64,000 nucleotides of DNA from Terriglobales bacterium (GCA_025936825.1 JAICSO010000011.1:1-64000), one strand, 5' to 3'. Shown: positions 9,570 through 18,446, counted from the stretch's first letter. The notes: generated by a model not told the origin, from the sequence alone. Translations and numbers: made by a program.

Positions 9570-12377
9570 ATGGCCATAAGGGAAATCTCAGTTCGCGGTG
9601 CCCGGCAGCATAACCTCAAGAACATCAACGTCCAGATACCGCGAAATACGCTGACGGTTGTGACTGGGTTGAGCGGCTCGGGTAAGTCGTCGCTTGCGTT
9701 TGACACCATCTATGCCGAAGGCCAGCGGCGTTATGTGGAGACGTTGTCGGCCTATGCTCGCCAGTTTCTGGATCAGATGGAGCGGCCGGATGTGGACTCC
9801 ATCGATGGCTTGAGTCCGTCCATTTCGATCGAGCAGAAAACCACCAGCCGGAGCCCGCGATCTACAGTCGGGACAATCACTGAAATTTACGACTACCTGC
9901 GACTGCTGTACGCGTCGATTGGCGTGCCGCACTGCCCAAAGTGCGGGCGGGGAATTTCGCGGCAAACGGCCGCGCAGATCGTGCAGCGCGTGATGGCGCT
10001 GAAACCGGAAGATCGCGTGATGGTGCTGGCTCCCATCGTTCGCGGACGAAAAGGCGAGTTCAAGCAGGAACTGGAGAAGCTTGTCCAGCACGGCTTCACA
10101 CGCGCGCGAATTGACGGCGAATTGGTTGGGCTTGAAGACCGCATCGCACTGGACAAGCGCAAGAATCACACGATCGAGGTCGTTGTGGACCGTCTGCTAG
10201 TGAAACCCGGAATCGAGCAGCGGTTGGAAATGTCCGTTGGCTTGGCGATGAAGCTGGCGGGAGGTTTGGTGCAAGTGGCAATTGTCGGCGGTGAAGAGCA
10301 ACTTTACTCCGAACGCTTGGCCTGTCCAGATTGCGGCATCGATGTTCCTAAACTTGAGCCGCGCTCGTTTTCTTTTAACAGCACTTATGGCGCGTGTCCG
10401 GAATGCCACGGGCTGGGCAGCAAGTTTGATTTCGATCCCGCCAAAATCATCAACGACTGGTCGAAGCCGCTGCTGGAAGGCGCTCTGGGTCCTGGATCCG
10501 CTTCGCAGAACCTGATTCACCAAGTCAAGATTGTGGCCACGGCATATGGCATAGATCTGAGCACGCCCTTCGAAAAACTGCCGGACAAAATTCAGAACCT
10601 CTTTCTTTATGGGGAATCCAATGGCCGCGGTAAGACAGGGTTCTTGGGTGTTTTCGGTTACTTGAAGAACGCGCTCGACGAATCGACCTCCGATACTTAC
10701 CGTGATTGGCTCATGGAACACATGTCCGCCACCGAATGCCCGGTGTGCCACGGCAAGCGACTGCGTCTCGAGAGTCTCGCGGTTCAAGTTGCCGACGGGT
10801 CAATCGCGGACTTCACAGCCATGCCAGTGACGCGAGCTCTAGAGAAGGCACGCAGCATCAAGCTCACGGGACGCGAAGAGCAAATTGCCGGCCGCATCAT
10901 GCACGAGATTGTCGAGCGCCTGCAATTCTTGAACGCAGTTGGACTCGGATACATTTCGCTGGACCGTTCCGCAGCGACTCTTTCTGGCGGCGAAGGACAA
11001 CGGATTCGCCTCGCTACACAGATCGGCTCGAAGCTTCGCGGCGTGCTCTACGTGCTCGACGAACCATCCATCGGACTTCATCATCGTGACAATGGGCGTC
11101 TGTTAACTGCGCTGGAAGAGTTACGCAATCTCGGCAACACGGTCTTGGTCGTCGAGCACGATGAAGAAACCATCCGGCGCGCCGACTACGTGATCGATCT
11201 TGGCCCGGGTGCAGGGCGTCACGGCGGAGAACTTGTCGCGCATGGCACGCCGGAACAGATCGAACAGGTTCCCGAATCACTGACGGGCGCATATATCGCG
11301 GGCAAAACCAAGATCGAAATGCGTGCGGAACGCCGGCGAGTGAACGTTGCGGCCATCACTATCCTTGGCGCCCGTGAGAACAACCTTAAGAATGTTGACG
11401 TGACCTTCCCGCTCGGCCTCATGAACGTGGTGACCGGAGTTTCAGGATCAGGAAAGTCCACCGTGGTGAACGACATCCTTTATCGCGCTTTGGCCAAGGT
11501 CTTGTACCGCTCGCGCGAGCAGGCAGGCGAGCACAAAGCGATCAGCGGCGCGGAGAACATCGACAAGGTCATTCGCATCGACCAATCTCCAATCGGACGA
11601 ACTCCGCGATCGAATCCCGCAACCTACACCGGGGTGTTCTCGCATATTCGTGATCTCTACGCCATGCTGCCGGAATCGCGCGAACGTGGCTACAAACCCG
11701 GGCGTTTCTCGTTTAACGTAGCCGGCGGACGCTGCGAAGCCTGCCAGGGTGAAGGACAGCGCCGCATCGAGATGAACTTCCTGCCGGATGTCTATGTGGT
11801 ATGCGAGGTCTGCGGCGGACGGCGTTACAACCAGGAAACGCTTTCGGTGAAGTACAACGGTTGCTCGATCGCCGACCTGCTGGAGACGCCTGTATCTGAA
11901 GCGTTGCCGATTCTTGAGAATATTCCGCAGGTGCGGCAACGACTCCAAACACTCGTAGATGTTGGGCTTGGCTACTTACATTTAGGGCAGTCAGCCGTGA
12001 CTCTCTCCGGTGGCGAGGCGCAACGTATCAAACTGGCGCGCGAATTGAGTAAACGCCAGACCGGCCGGACGCTGTACCTGCTCGACGAGCCGACTACCGG
12101 TCTTCACTTCGATGATGTCCGCAAACTGCTCGACGTGCTGCACCGGCTTACTGATCTTGGCAACACGATCATCATCATTGAGCACAACATGGATGTGATC
12201 CGCAATGCTGACTGGATCATCGACCTCGGCCCCGAAGGTGGAGAAGACGGTGGCCGGATCGTCGCCCAGGGAACTCCGGAACAGGTCGCGCGTAATAAGA
12301 AGTCGTATACCGGGCAAGCGCTGGCGGAATTTTTCGCCAAGCATGGGAGCGGCGCGCCGCATTCGGCGGCAAGCTAG
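9570..12377 (+). CDS. uvrA: Excinuclease ABC subunit A
   Basis: 935 residues, the usual UvrA length. UvrA is the damage-sensing ATPase of nucleotide excision repair and loads UvrB. Seen in order: N-terminal Walker [21 protein letters not shown], the zinc motif CPKCGRG, a second zinc cluster (CPDCGID, then CPECHG), the first ABC signature [17 protein letters not shown] with [10 protein letters not shown], the second Walker [16 protein letters not shown], the C-terminal zinc cluster [14 protein letters not shown], and the second signature [18 protein letters not shown] with [13 protein letters not shown] 9570 ([16 protein letters not shown]) matches the conserved N-terminus; the longer frame back to 9489 adds 27 atypical residues. 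Confidence 0.97.
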   Translation: MAIREISVRGARQHNLKNINVQIPRNTLTVVTGLSGSGKSSLAFDTIYAEGQRRYVETLSAYARQFLDQMERPDVDSIDGLSPSISIEQKTTSRSPRSTVGTITEIYDYLRLLYASIGVPHCPKCGRGISRQTAAQIVQRVMALKPEDRVMVLAPIVRGRKGEFKQELEKLVQHGFTRARIDGELVGLEDRIALDKRKNHTIEVVVDRLLVKPGIEQRLEMSVGLAMKLAGGLVQVAIVGGEEQLYSERLACPDCGIDVPKLEPRSFSFNSTYGACPECHGLGSKFDFDPAKIINDWSKPLLEGALGPGSASQNLIHQVKIVATAYGIDLSTPFEKLPDKIQNLFLYGESNGRGKTGFLGVFGYLKNALDESTSDTYRDWLMEHMSATECPVCHGKRLRLESLAVQVADGSIADFTAMPVTRALEKARSIKLTGREEQIAGRIMHEIVERLQFLNAVGLGYISLDRSAATLSGGEGQRIRLATQIGSKLRGVLYVLDEPSIGLHHRDNGRLLTALEELRNLGNTVLVVEHDEETIRRADYVIDLGPGAGRHGGELVAHGTPEQIEQVPESLTGAYIAGKTKIEMRAERRRVNVAAITILGARENNLKNVDVTFPLGLMNVVTGVSGSGKSTVVNDILYRALAKVLYRSREQAGEHKAISGAENIDKVIRIDQSPIGRTPRSNPATYTGVFSHIRDLYAMLPESRERGYKPGRFSFNVAGGRCEACQGEGQRRIEMNFLPDVYVVCEVCGGRRYNQETLSVKYNGCSIADLLETPVSEALPILENIPQVRQRLQTLVDVGLGYLHLGQSAVTLSGGEAQRIKLARELSKRQTGRTLYLLDEPTTGLHFDDVRKLLDVLHRLTDLGNTIIIIEHNMDVIRNADWIIDLGPEGGEDGGRIVAQGTPEQVARNKKSYTGQALAEFFAKHGSGAPHSAAS

Positions 12378-12426
12378 AACCTTCGCGCCAAACTGCACGT
12401 CGTAGCTTTTCGTGTAAATTCAAGTC

Positions 12427-13233
12427 ATGGATCAGAACCCCGAGTTTGAAACTCAGGAATTGCCCGCTCCACCTGCCCCGGAACTCGGTCCCAAACCGTC
12501 GAAGGTAGCATCAGAAAATCCGATTTGGAATGGTTGGGATGTGTTTCTGCTCGCCATCATCCAGTTCGTAATTCCGTTCGTAGTCATCATTCCTATCGTC
12601 GTACTGGTCGCGGCAAAGACTCTCTACCCTACATTGACTTTCATGCAGGTTGCGCAGCAGAAGCTGTGGATCGCACTCTGCACTCAGTTCGCCTGGTACG
12701 TCGTGGTGCTGATCTACATGGTGATGTTCATTGAAGGCACGTATCGGCGCCGCTTCTGGGATGCTATTCAGTGGAAGTGGCCTCACAAGACCTGGCAATT
12801 CCTCGTGCCCTTGGGAATGGTTCTGGTCCTGCTGCAGGGCATGGAGAAGTTCTTTCGCATGCCCAAGCACATTCCGATGCAGGAATATCTGAAGACCCCG
12901 TCCATTGCCATCCTCACAGCCATTTTCGCCGTGAGTTTGGGACCGCTGATGGAAGAACTTTTCTTTCGCGGCTTCCTCTATCCTGTGCTGGCAAGACGTT
13001 GGGGATTGCTCGCCGCAATCTCAATCACGTCGATAGCATTTGGGATGATCCATTCCGCGCAGCTGGCATTCTCGCCGGGGCTGGTTCTCATCGTTTTTCT
13101 TGTTGGACTCGTGCTCACCATCGTTCGTGCAAAAACCGGATCTGTCGGATCGAGTTTAGTCGTCCACATCTCTTACAACTCGACGTTGGTAATCCTGGGC
13201 GCGATCGCCAGTCGGCACGGGCTGACGCCCTAA
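12427..13233 (+). CDS. CPBP-family intramembrane glutamic endopeptidase
   Basis: 268 residues with several transmembrane helices. Family motif 1 is PLMEELFFRGFLYPVLARR (EExxxR), and motif 2 follows as AFGMIHSAQLAF with a histidine. The CPBP (Abi, Rce1-like) family are membrane proteases or protease-like proteins, in bacteria linked to bacteriocin self-immunity and protein processing; the substrate here is unknown. The gene follows uvrA by 49 bp and overlaps the convergent rarA tail to tail by 4 bp. Confidence 0.9.
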   Translation: MDQNPEFETQELPAPPAPELGPKPSKVASENPIWNGWDVFLLAIIQFVIPFVVIIPIVVLVAAKTLYPTLTFMQVAQQKLWIALCTQFAWYVVVLIYMVMFIEGTYRRRFWDAIQWKWPHKTWQFLVPLGMVLVLLQGMEKFFRMPKHIPMQEYLKTPSIAILTAIFAVSLGPLMEELFFRGFLYPVLARRWGLLAAISITSIAFGMIHSAQLAFSPGLVLIVFLVGLVLTIVRAKTGSVGSSLVVHISYNSTLVILGAIASRHGLTP

Positions 13234-14702
13234 GGTTCTTCTTCCGATTTTGAGATCCTGCGCTTTTTTCGAATTTCTTCGATCCTTTCGCGGATGCGCT
13301 TCTCCACTCCCTCATTGGTGGGCTGGTAGTAAGTGCGGTCCTTCAGGTTATCGGGCAGGCACTGCATCTCGGCGACCTTGCTGTCGAGATCGTGCGCGTA
13401 CTGGTATCCCTTGCCATATCCCAGATTCTTCATCAGCCCAGTCGGAGCATTGCGAAGATGCAGAGGCACAGGCTCGGCGGCGGTTCGTTCTACATCGGCC
13501 TGAACCGCGCCGTAGGCTGTATATAGCGCATTCGATTTCGGCGCGAGCGAGAGATAGACGACGGCCTGCGCCAACGCAAGGTTTCCTTCCGGCATTCCGA
13601 TAAAGTCCACCGCATCACGCGCGGCCATGCAGAGAGCAAGAGCATTCGGTTCGGCCAGTCCGATGTCCTCGACCGCCATGCGGACCACTCGGCGCGCGAT
13701 GTAAAGCGGGTCCTCTCCTGCCTCGAGCATGCGACCAAGCCAATACAAGCTTGCATCGGGATCGCTGTTTCTCACAGACTTGTGCAGCGCAGAGATGAGG
13801 TTGTAATGCTCTTCGCCGGACTTGTCGTAGCGCAGGATCCTCTTTTGCAGGGCATCATGAATAATCTCGGGCGTGATCTCCTGAGCTGTCGATGAACTTG
13901 AGGGTGCCCCGCCCTCTTCCGTCCTTTGGGCCGTCGCACGTCTCACGTCGTCCGTCGTGCGCTGAGTTTCGGGTGTTGCGGGCGACGTGCGACGCTCGAC
14001 CTGCGACGGGTGCTGAGTCGAATTCGCTAGCGCTGCGGCCACCTCCAGCACGTTATACGCACTGCGCGCGTCTCCGCTGGAATAGACAGCAATTTGTCGC
14101 AATACTTCATCCGATGCGGAAAGATGCATCTCGCCAAGCCCACGCTCGTTGTCTTCCAGAGCTCGCCGCAGGAGCATCACAATCTGATCTTCAGTCAGCG
14201 GATTCAGAACGTACACGCGGCTACGCGACAGCAGCGCCGAGATGATTTCAAATGATGGATTCTCGGTCGTCGCGCCGATCAGGCGAATGCTGCCACTTTC
14301 GACGTAGGGCAGAAATGCATCTTGCTGGGCTTTGTTAAAGCGATGAATTTCGTCGATAAATACGATCGTCCGTGTGCCGTATTGCCGCGCTCGCTCGGCA
14401 TCGGCCATCACCTGCTTGATTTCCTTGATCCCCGAAAGCACCGCGCTGAACTCAATGAAATCGGCGCGAGTCATGCGGGCAATGATCTTGGCGAGGGTAG
14501 TCTTCCCTGTTCCGGGCGGTCCCCAAAAAATCAGCGAACTGATATCGTCGCGATCAACCTGCGCTCGCAGAGGCTTACCTGGAGCAATCAAGTGCTCTTG
14601 GCCGACGAACTCGTCGAGCGTTCGCGGGCGCATGCGGTCGGCCAAGGGACGCGTGCGGTCACCGGAGCTATCGGAAGATGGATTGGTAGCAAAAAGGTTC
14701 AA
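13230..14702 (-). CDS. rarA: Replication-associated recombination protein A (RarA/MgsA AAA+ ATPase)
   Basis: About 490 residues. Typical N-terminus PLADRMRPRTLDEFVGQEHL, Walker A GPPGTGKTTLAKIIA, Walker B IVFIDEIHRFNKAQQDAFLP, then the C-terminal part with LISALHKSVRNSDPDA and HLRNAPTGLMK, as in E. coli RarA. RarA acts at stalled replication forks. The start is taken as TTG 14702-14700, because the frame further upstream (to 14744) is encoded by a repeat (14709-14738). Oddity: between the AAA+ part and the C-terminal part about 48 low-complexity residues (roughly 13885-14028, including TPETQRTTDDVRRATAQRTE) have no counterpart in E. coli RarA as I remember it. Their DNA contains 7-bp tandem repeats like those in the intergenic regions. 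Confidence 0.93.
   Translation of the reverse strand: MNLFATNPSSDSSGDRTRPLADRMRPRTLDEFVGQEHLIAPGKPLRAQVDRDDISSLIFWGPPGTGKTTLAKIIARMTRADFIEFSAVLSGIKEIKQVMADAERARQYGTRTIVFIDEIHRFNKAQQDAFLPYVESGSIRLIGATTENPSFEIISALLSRSRVYVLNPLTEDQIVMLLRRALEDNERGLGEMHLSASDEVLRQIAVYSSGDARSAYNVLEVAAALANSTQHPSQVERRTSPATPETQRTTDDVRRATAQRTEEGGAPSSSSTAQEITPEIIHDALQKRILRYDKSGEEHYNLISALHKSVRNSDPDASLYWLGRMLEAGEDPLYIARRVVRMAVEDIGLAEPNALALCMAARDAVDFIGMPEGNLALAQAVVYLSLAPKSNALYTAYGAVQADVERTAAEPVPLHLRNAPTGLMKNLGYGKGYQYAHDLDSKVAEMQCLPDNLKDRTYYQPTNEGVEKRIRERIEEIRKKRRISKSEEEP
13885..14028 (-). repeat. In-frame repeat-derived insert inside rarA
   Basis: The plus strand near 13937-13970 reads in 7-bp steps CGTCGCA, CGTCTCA, CGTCGTC, CGTCGTG. 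The same style of unit occurs in intergenic DNA at 44014 and 51411. The insert keeps the rarA frame and encodes Thr/Arg/Ser-rich residues. Limits are approximate and were judged from where similarity to ordinary RarA stops. Confidence 0.55.
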
Positions 14703-14708
14703 ATGATA

Positions 14709-14738
14709 TTCACCACGGAGGCACGGAGACACGGAGAA
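14709..14738 (+). repeat. 30-bp CACGGAG repeat arm (left end of GxxExxY unit)
   Basis: Begins TTCACCACGGAGGCACGGAG and ends ACACGGAGAA: three CACGGAG cores spaced 8 bp apart. It is inverted relative to the arm at 15136-15165. Confidence 0.85.
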
Positions 14739-14751
14739 AAACACTTCGACT

Positions 14752-15126
14752 TCACAAAACCCTTCTTACAATTCCGTTCTTTAGTACCGCTACGTTGAAA
14801 TTGATCAACAGCCCAATTTTCATACCGCTGGGACGTAGATAGGTGAGCAGTTGAGCTTGATGGATCGGGAGAAGCTGTTCGATTGACTTCAATTCAAGTA
14901 TGACCTGCTCTTCTACAACAACATCCAAGCGGTACCCGCAGTCAAGTTTCAGCCCCTTGTATCCCACGGGCAACTCGACTTGACGCAGAAAATGCATGCC
15001 GCGGAGATGAAACTCGTGGCAGAGGCACTCCTCATAAGCCGTTTCGAGCAGGCCAGGACCGAGTTCTCGATGCACATCAATGGCTGCGCCAATAATCGAC
15101 TCCGTTAGGTGTTCCTGCTCCAGCAT
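14752..15126 (-). CDS. GxxExxY protein (PD-(D/E)XK nuclease-like family)
   Basis: 124 residues. The family-defining GLLETAYE (GxxExxY) is at about residues 24-31, then VELPVGYKG, then [18 protein letters not shown], whose Asp and Glu-x-Lys have the spacing of a PD-(D/E)XK nuclease active site, then [23 protein letters not shown] recall the family being placed in the PD-(D/E)XK nuclease clan, often multicopy in environmental bacteria, with no established function. The gene lies in the trmH-rarA strand run but is bounded on both sides by inverted CACGGAG repeats, unlike its neighbours. The ATG start gives [19 protein letters not shown], the usual N-terminus. Confidence 0.9.
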   Translation of the reverse strand: MLEQEHLTESIIGAAIDVHRELGPGLLETAYEECLCHEFHLRGMHFLRQVELPVGYKGLKLDCGYRLDVVVEEQVILELKSIEQLLPIHQAQLLTYLRPSGMKIGLLINFNVAVLKNGIVRRVL

Positions 15127-15135
15127 GACTTCGCG

Positions 15136-15165
15136 TTCTCCGTGCCTCCGTGTCTGCGTGGTGAA
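15136..15165 (-). repeat. 30-bp CACGGAG repeat arm (right end of GxxExxY unit)
   Basis: On the minus strand it begins TTCACCACGCAGACACGGAG and ends GCACGGAGAA. It abuts the trmH stop codon (15166-15168) and is the inverted partner of 14709-14738. Confidence 0.85.
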
Positions 15166-15981
15166 TTAGCGACCCTGCCGTGCCGCCTCGTACAGCACAA
15201 TGCTTGCGGCGACGCCGGCATTCAGAGAATCAACCTTCGCTGAATGCGGGATCATTATCAGTTCATCCATTTGCGCTAGCAACTTCTTGTCGATGCCTGC
15301 GCCTTCATTTCCGATGAAGATGGCAACCGCATCGCTCAAAACAATTTCCGGAAGTGCAGTTCCCTTATGCGATGAGGTCGCCAGCAGTCGAAAGGAAGCC
15401 GATCGCAACAGTGCAATTGCCGGTTCCATGCCGACCTTGGCCACAGGCACTCGAAACACTGATCCCGCCGAAGCTCGCACGACTTTGTTGTTGTGGGCGC
15501 TCACCGTTCCTTCCCCAAGCAGGATGCCCTTCGCGCCGAACGCTTCCGCCGAGCGGATGATCGTCCCCAGGTTGCCGGGATCCTGAACGCCCGCGATGAC
15601 CAACACGGGGCCTGCCGAAGGGCTCCCGACTACCTCATCCGCGGTGAATGACTTCACGTGGACCAGCGCGGCAACCCCCTGCGGCGTCTGGCTGGGCACT
15701 GCGCTGGCAAACAGCTTGTCCGGAAGCATCAGCGCTTCGGCGTGGGAAGCGATCTGGGGCAGCAGCTTATGAGCGCGTGGCTCAGCCGATTCGGCGAAGA
15801 ATATCGTCCGAATCCTCAACCCGCTCCTTACTGCCTCTTCGATGACGCGAAACCCCTCAATCGCACACTCGCCCGAGTCCGTCAGTTCACCTCGGCTGAA
15901 AGCCTGACGCAGTTCTTTCACCAGCGCATTGTGCCGGCCCTCTACTCGGCGCAGCCGCTCAGACTGTTTAACTGTCTTCAA
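15166..15981 (-). CDS. TrmH/SpoU-family RNA 2'-O-ribose methyltransferase
   Basis: 271 residues. An N-terminal substrate-binding region (RHNALVKELRQAFSRGEL) precedes the SPOUT knot. Three knot motifs are visible: AGVQDPGNLGTIIRSAEAFG, then IFIGNEGAGID, and IPHSAKVDSLNAGVAASIVL at the C-terminus. These bind SAM in the trefoil-knot fold. Members methylate 2'-OH groups of 23S rRNA (RlmB-like) or tRNA; the exact target is not decided here. The start used begins MKTVKQSERL. Confidence 0.92.
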   Translation of the reverse strand: MKTVKQSERLRRVEGRHNALVKELRQAFSRGELTDSGECAIEGFRVIEEAVRSGLRIRTIFFAESAEPRAHKLLPQIASHAEALMLPDKLFASAVPSQTPQGVAALVHVKSFTADEVVGSPSAGPVLVIAGVQDPGNLGTIIRSAEAFGAKGILLGEGTVSAHNNKVVRASAGSVFRVPVAKVGMEPAIALLRSASFRLLATSSHKGTALPEIVLSDAVAIFIGNEGAGIDKKLLAQMDELIMIPHSAKVDSLNAGVAASIVLYEAARQGR

Positions 15982-16111
15982 AACCTATTCCTTCTGGATG
16001 AAATCATACGCGAGGCGCCTACCCCTCCGCCTGCGCAACGGTAATCCTCAACAAAGGCCAGCGGCGTGTTATCTTTACCTTTCGCAAGTACAACGAACCT
16101 GGGAGAAGCCT

Positions 16112-16759
16112 GTGCGCGTAGAAATCCTCAAGATCAACAGTGAGACTCCGGAAACTTCGTTGATCCGCTACGCAGCCGACCAGATTCGCGCGGGGCAGGT
16201 GTTGGGGATGCCAACCGATACGTTCTACGGCCTCGCCGCCGACCCATTCAATCTCCGCGCGGTGGATCGCGTGTATGAAATCAAGTCGCGCTCCCGCCAT
16301 AAGCCCCTCTCGCTCTTAATCGAAAGCGTGGACCAGGCGCGGGAGTTGGCCAAACCGCTTCCGGATGAGTTTTATGCGCTTGCCAAAAAGTTCTGGCCGG
16401 GTCCGCTGACGGTCATTGTGAAGGCCGGATCGCGGCTTCCGCTGAAGGTCACCGCCAACACTGGCAACGTCGCGTTGCGTGTGCCCAATGCGAAGATTCC
16501 GCTCGAAGTGGTGAAGGCTGCGGCTATTCCAATCACCGCTACCTCCGCGAATCTGAGTGGCGAATCCGAGTGCACCACCGCAGAGGCTGTGAAAGAGCAG
16601 CTTGGCGTTCGCATTCCGATTATTGTGGATGGCGGCACCTCACCCCGGGATGTCGCGTCCACGATCGTGGACCTCACCGATGACGATGCGCGCTGGAAGG
16701 TTTTGCGCGAAGGCGCGATTCCGGCAGATCAGATCTCGGAATTTTTCGCGCAGGGGTGA
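16112..16759 (+). CDS. tsaC: L-threonylcarbamoyladenylate synthase (TsaC/Sua5/YrdC family)
   Basis: About 215 residues. Makes threonylcarbamoyl-AMP from Thr, bicarbonate and ATP for the t6A modification of tRNA position 37. Family motifs: GMPTDTFYGLAADPF, then YEIKSRSRHKPLSLLI (the KxR nucleotide-binding motif), and TATSANLSGE. The start is GTG 16112 with GGGAGA 6-11 bp upstream; the frame is open back to 15929, but that extension overlaps the divergent trmH region and is unlike the family. The stop overlaps the next start (GTGA). Confidence 0.93.
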   Translation: MRVEILKINSETPETSLIRYAADQIRAGQVLGMPTDTFYGLAADPFNLRAVDRVYEIKSRSRHKPLSLLIESVDQARELAKPLPDEFYALAKKFWPGPLTVIVKAGSRLPLKVTANTGNVALRVPNAKIPLEVVKAAAIPITATSANLSGESECTTAEAVKEQLGVRIPIIVDGGTSPRDVASTIVDLTDDDARWKVLREGAIPADQISEFFAQG

Positions 16760-17403
16760 TCGAGACGCTCTCGACCCAGGCCGCCAATCCGCCCGCCGCT
16801 TCTAGACAGACCAGTCGAAGAGTCTGGATCTTCTCCGTTCTGGTCCCGCTAATCGCATTAGCGCTAATCTTCGCCTATCTAGCCCATGCTGTGGTCCATG
16901 ATGCGCGGGAACAGCAACTACAACCTGCGGACGCGATCATTGTGTTCGGCGCTGCCGAATACGACGGGAGGCCATCGCCTGTGTTCAAGGCGCGCCTGGA
17001 CCACGCGTATGACCTCTTTCGCAGAGGGCTCGCGCCAATGGTCATTACTACCGGCGGCGCGGCTGCCGACCCCAACTACAGCGAAGGCGGAGTAGGACAC
17101 GACTACCTCATGCGCCGCGGCATTCCGGAGATGGCACTCATCGCGGAGACACAGGGATCCGACACCTCCGAATCGGCGCAGCGCGTTGCCGTCATCATGC
17201 GTGTCAACGGTATGAAGAATTGCATTGCAGTGAGCGATGCCTACCACGTTTTCCGTATCCGCAAGATGCTGGAGCATGAAGGATTGGAGGTTTATGTAGC
17301 TCCACGCGCTGATTCCCGCCCGAAATCATTTTGGCAGCGCGGCACGGCAATTTTGCGAGAGAGTGCGAGCTATCTGGTCTGGCGATTGGGAGTGCGAGGA
17401 TAG
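16756..17403 (+). CDS. YdcF/SanA-family (DUF218) membrane-anchored protein
   Basis: 215 residues with one N-terminal transmembrane helix (IFSVLVPLIALALIFAYLA) and a DUF218 domain: DAIIVFGAAEYDGRPSPVF, then ITTGGAA, SEGGVGHDYLM, TSESAQ and VSDAYHVFRI. The family (SanA, ElyC, YdcF) acts at the cell envelope. Translationally coupled to tsaC through a 4-bp GTGA overlap. Its last 24 codons ([20 protein letters not shown] and the next four residues) are duplicated downstream at about 17680-17757 as part of a tandem duplication. Confidence 0.9.
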   Translation: MIETLSTQAANPPAASRQTSRRVWIFSVLVPLIALALIFAYLAHAVVHDAREQQLQPADAIIVFGAAEYDGRPSPVFKARLDHAYDLFRRGLAPMVITTGGAAADPNYSEGGVGHDYLMRRGIPEMALIAETQGSDTSESAQRVAVIMRVNGMKNCIAVSDAYHVFRIRKMLEHEGLEVYVAPRADSRPKSFWQRGTAILRESASYLVWRLGVRG

Positions 17404-17410
17404 CACCTTC

Positions 17411-17559
17411 TCACCACGGAGACACGGAGCACAGAGAAGGCCACGAAGCCAATGACAGAGATGAAACTGAGTGGTCTCACAGAAGAGGCTCGGTGAAATT
17501 GCCAGGTGGAATCCCGGATCATCTTGGTCTTCTCCGCGACTCCGTGTCTCCGTGGTGAA
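17411..17559. repeat. Inverted CACGGAG arms with short noncoding centre (element 2)
   Basis: Arms at 17411-17439 and 17530-17559 have the same consensus as the GxxExxY unit (TTCACCACGGAGACACGGAG, then one variable base, then CACGGAGAA) and frame about 90 bp without a recognisable gene. This would be a non-autonomous, MITE- or REPIN-like counterpart. Confidence 0.7.
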
Positions 17560-17562
17560 AAG

Positions 17563-17660
17563 CCCTTTACCACCCCATTCTCTTCCTCAACTCGGTGACG
17601 TGCGCCACATGGTGCTTTCCATGCCATGCGTAAAGCCCGACGTTCTTTCCAGCGGAACTA
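17563..17660 (-). pseudogene. Fragment of the dinB/yfiT 3' end in the first duplication copy
   Basis: Matches 17918-18015 with scattered differences (for example ACATGGTGC against ACGTGGTGC). On the minus strand it encodes only the end of the DinB protein (the [11 protein letters not shown] region) and has no start. Confidence 0.7.
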
Positions 17661-18015
17661 CGCTGATTCTCGCCAGAAATCATTTTGGCAACGCGGCACG
17701 GCAATTTTGCGAGAGAGTGCGAGCTATCTGGTCTGGCGATTGGGAGTGCGAGGATAGCACCTTCTCACCACGGAGACACGGAGGCACAGAGAAGGCTACG
17801 AAGCCAATCAAACATAGGAAATCAGCAGTCTCGGGCAGGCTGCTTACCGAGAATGCGTCAACGAAATCCCGGCTGAATCCTGATTTTCTCCGTGGCTCCG
17901 TGTCTCCGTGGTGAAAGCCCTTTACCACCTCATTCTCTTCCTAAACTCCGTGACGTGCGCCACGTGGTGCTTTCCATGCCAGGCGTAAAGCCCGACGTTC
18001 TTCTCCAGCGCGACT
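17661..18015 (+). repeat. Tandem duplication, second copy
   Basis: Begins CGCTGATTCT and repeats the ydcF tail almost perfectly (GCGAGAGAGTGCGAGCTATC at both sites), then the CACGGAG arms, then runs into the intact dinB 3' end. The centre between the arms (about 17804-17884) is far less similar to its counterpart (17449-17529) than the flanks are. Confidence 0.85.
17765..17915. repeat. Inverted CACGGAG arms with short noncoding centre (element 3)
   Basis: Arms at 17765-17794 and 17886-17915. Short frames can be read through both strands (endings such as LRGSVSPW), but these come from the arms themselves and are not credited as genes. Confidence 0.7.
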
Positions 18016-18446
18016 ACGCCCAGTTCTGGATGCCGGAACTGCTTTTTCCAGTCTTCCGGCGTCAACGCTTGCAGCAGCCGCACCCATCGATCGTGAAGCG
18101 ATTCCAGCAGTGCCAGCGACACTTCAATCGGGGTAGATTTCGAGTCGGCCAGTTGTGCCCAGCGGTCCTCGGCGTAGGTCTTAATTGTCGGCTCGTCTTC
18201 CGTAAGAGCCAGCTTGAAGCGGACATAGGCGTTCATGTGGCTGTCGGGCACGTGGTGCACGACCTGCCGAACCGTCCATCCACCCTCGCGATACGGTGTG
18301 CCCAATTGCTCGGGCGACAAACCGTCAACGGCGGCACGCAAAGCCGCAGGGGTGTTGGCAATATCTGCGATGAAAGCTTGCCGCTGCGCCCCGCTCGGAG
18401 GCCCTTCGTAGTGGAATTTTCCGATGGGAAATCTTGGATCGTGCAT
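17922..18446 (-). CDS. DinB-fold putative metal-dependent hydrolase/thiol transferase (YfiT/BstA-like)
   Basis: About 174 residues starting MHDPRFPIGKFHYEGPPS. Family features: GGWTVRQVVHHVPDSHMN (metal-binding His) and, near the C-terminus, [17 protein letters not shown] with the second His pair. This N-terminus matches YfiT/BstA proteins, a DinB-superfamily branch that includes S-transferases for bacillithiol-type thiols; the actual substrate is unknown. ATG 18446 has GAGG about 8 bp upstream; the frame extends to 18494 but that part lacks family similarity. Its 3' end is duplicated at 17563-17660. Confidence 0.88.
   Translation of the reverse strand: MHDPRFPIGKFHYEGPPSGAQRQAFIADIANTPAALRAAVDGLSPEQLGTPYREGGWTVRQVVHHVPDSHMNAYVRFKLALTEDEPTIKTYAEDRWAQLADSKSTPIEVSLALLESLHDRWVRLLQALTPEDWKKQFRHPELGVVALEKNVGLYAWHGKHHVAHVTEFRKRMRW

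Larger units (their letters stand above)
14709..15165 (-). mobile_element. Putative mobile element: GxxExxY nuclease-like gene between inverted 30-bp repeats
   Basis: Two 30-bp arms in opposite orientation (14709-14738 and 15136-15165) frame the single gene at 14752-15126. Outside, the arm at 15165 touches the trmH stop codon and the arm at 14709 ends 6 bp before the rarA TTG. The unit therefore sits neatly between two genes of one strand, as an insertion would. The same arms frame short noncoding centres at 17411-17559 and 17765-17915. Mobility is an inference; no target-site duplication was recognised. Confidence 0.5.
17307..17660 (+). repeat. Tandem duplication, first copy (354-bp unit)
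   Basis: Contains the 3' end of the ydcF-like gene, a pair of inverted CACGGAG arms, and a broken copy of the 3' end of the dinB gene (about 17563-17660, minus strand). Bases at 17307, 17322 and 17407 recur exactly 354 bp later; after a 1-bp indel the offset becomes 355. Confidence 0.85.

Noticed and set aside
14703-14744. N-terminal extension of RarA
   Set aside because: These codons are the CACGGAG repeat arm; family similarity begins after the TTG at 14702.
17331-17914. Open frames of 60-147 codons across the CACGGAG elements (ending in sequences like LRDSVSPW)
   Set aside because: The arms themselves create open frames on both strands; the coding signal is the repeat, and the two centres differ in sequence.
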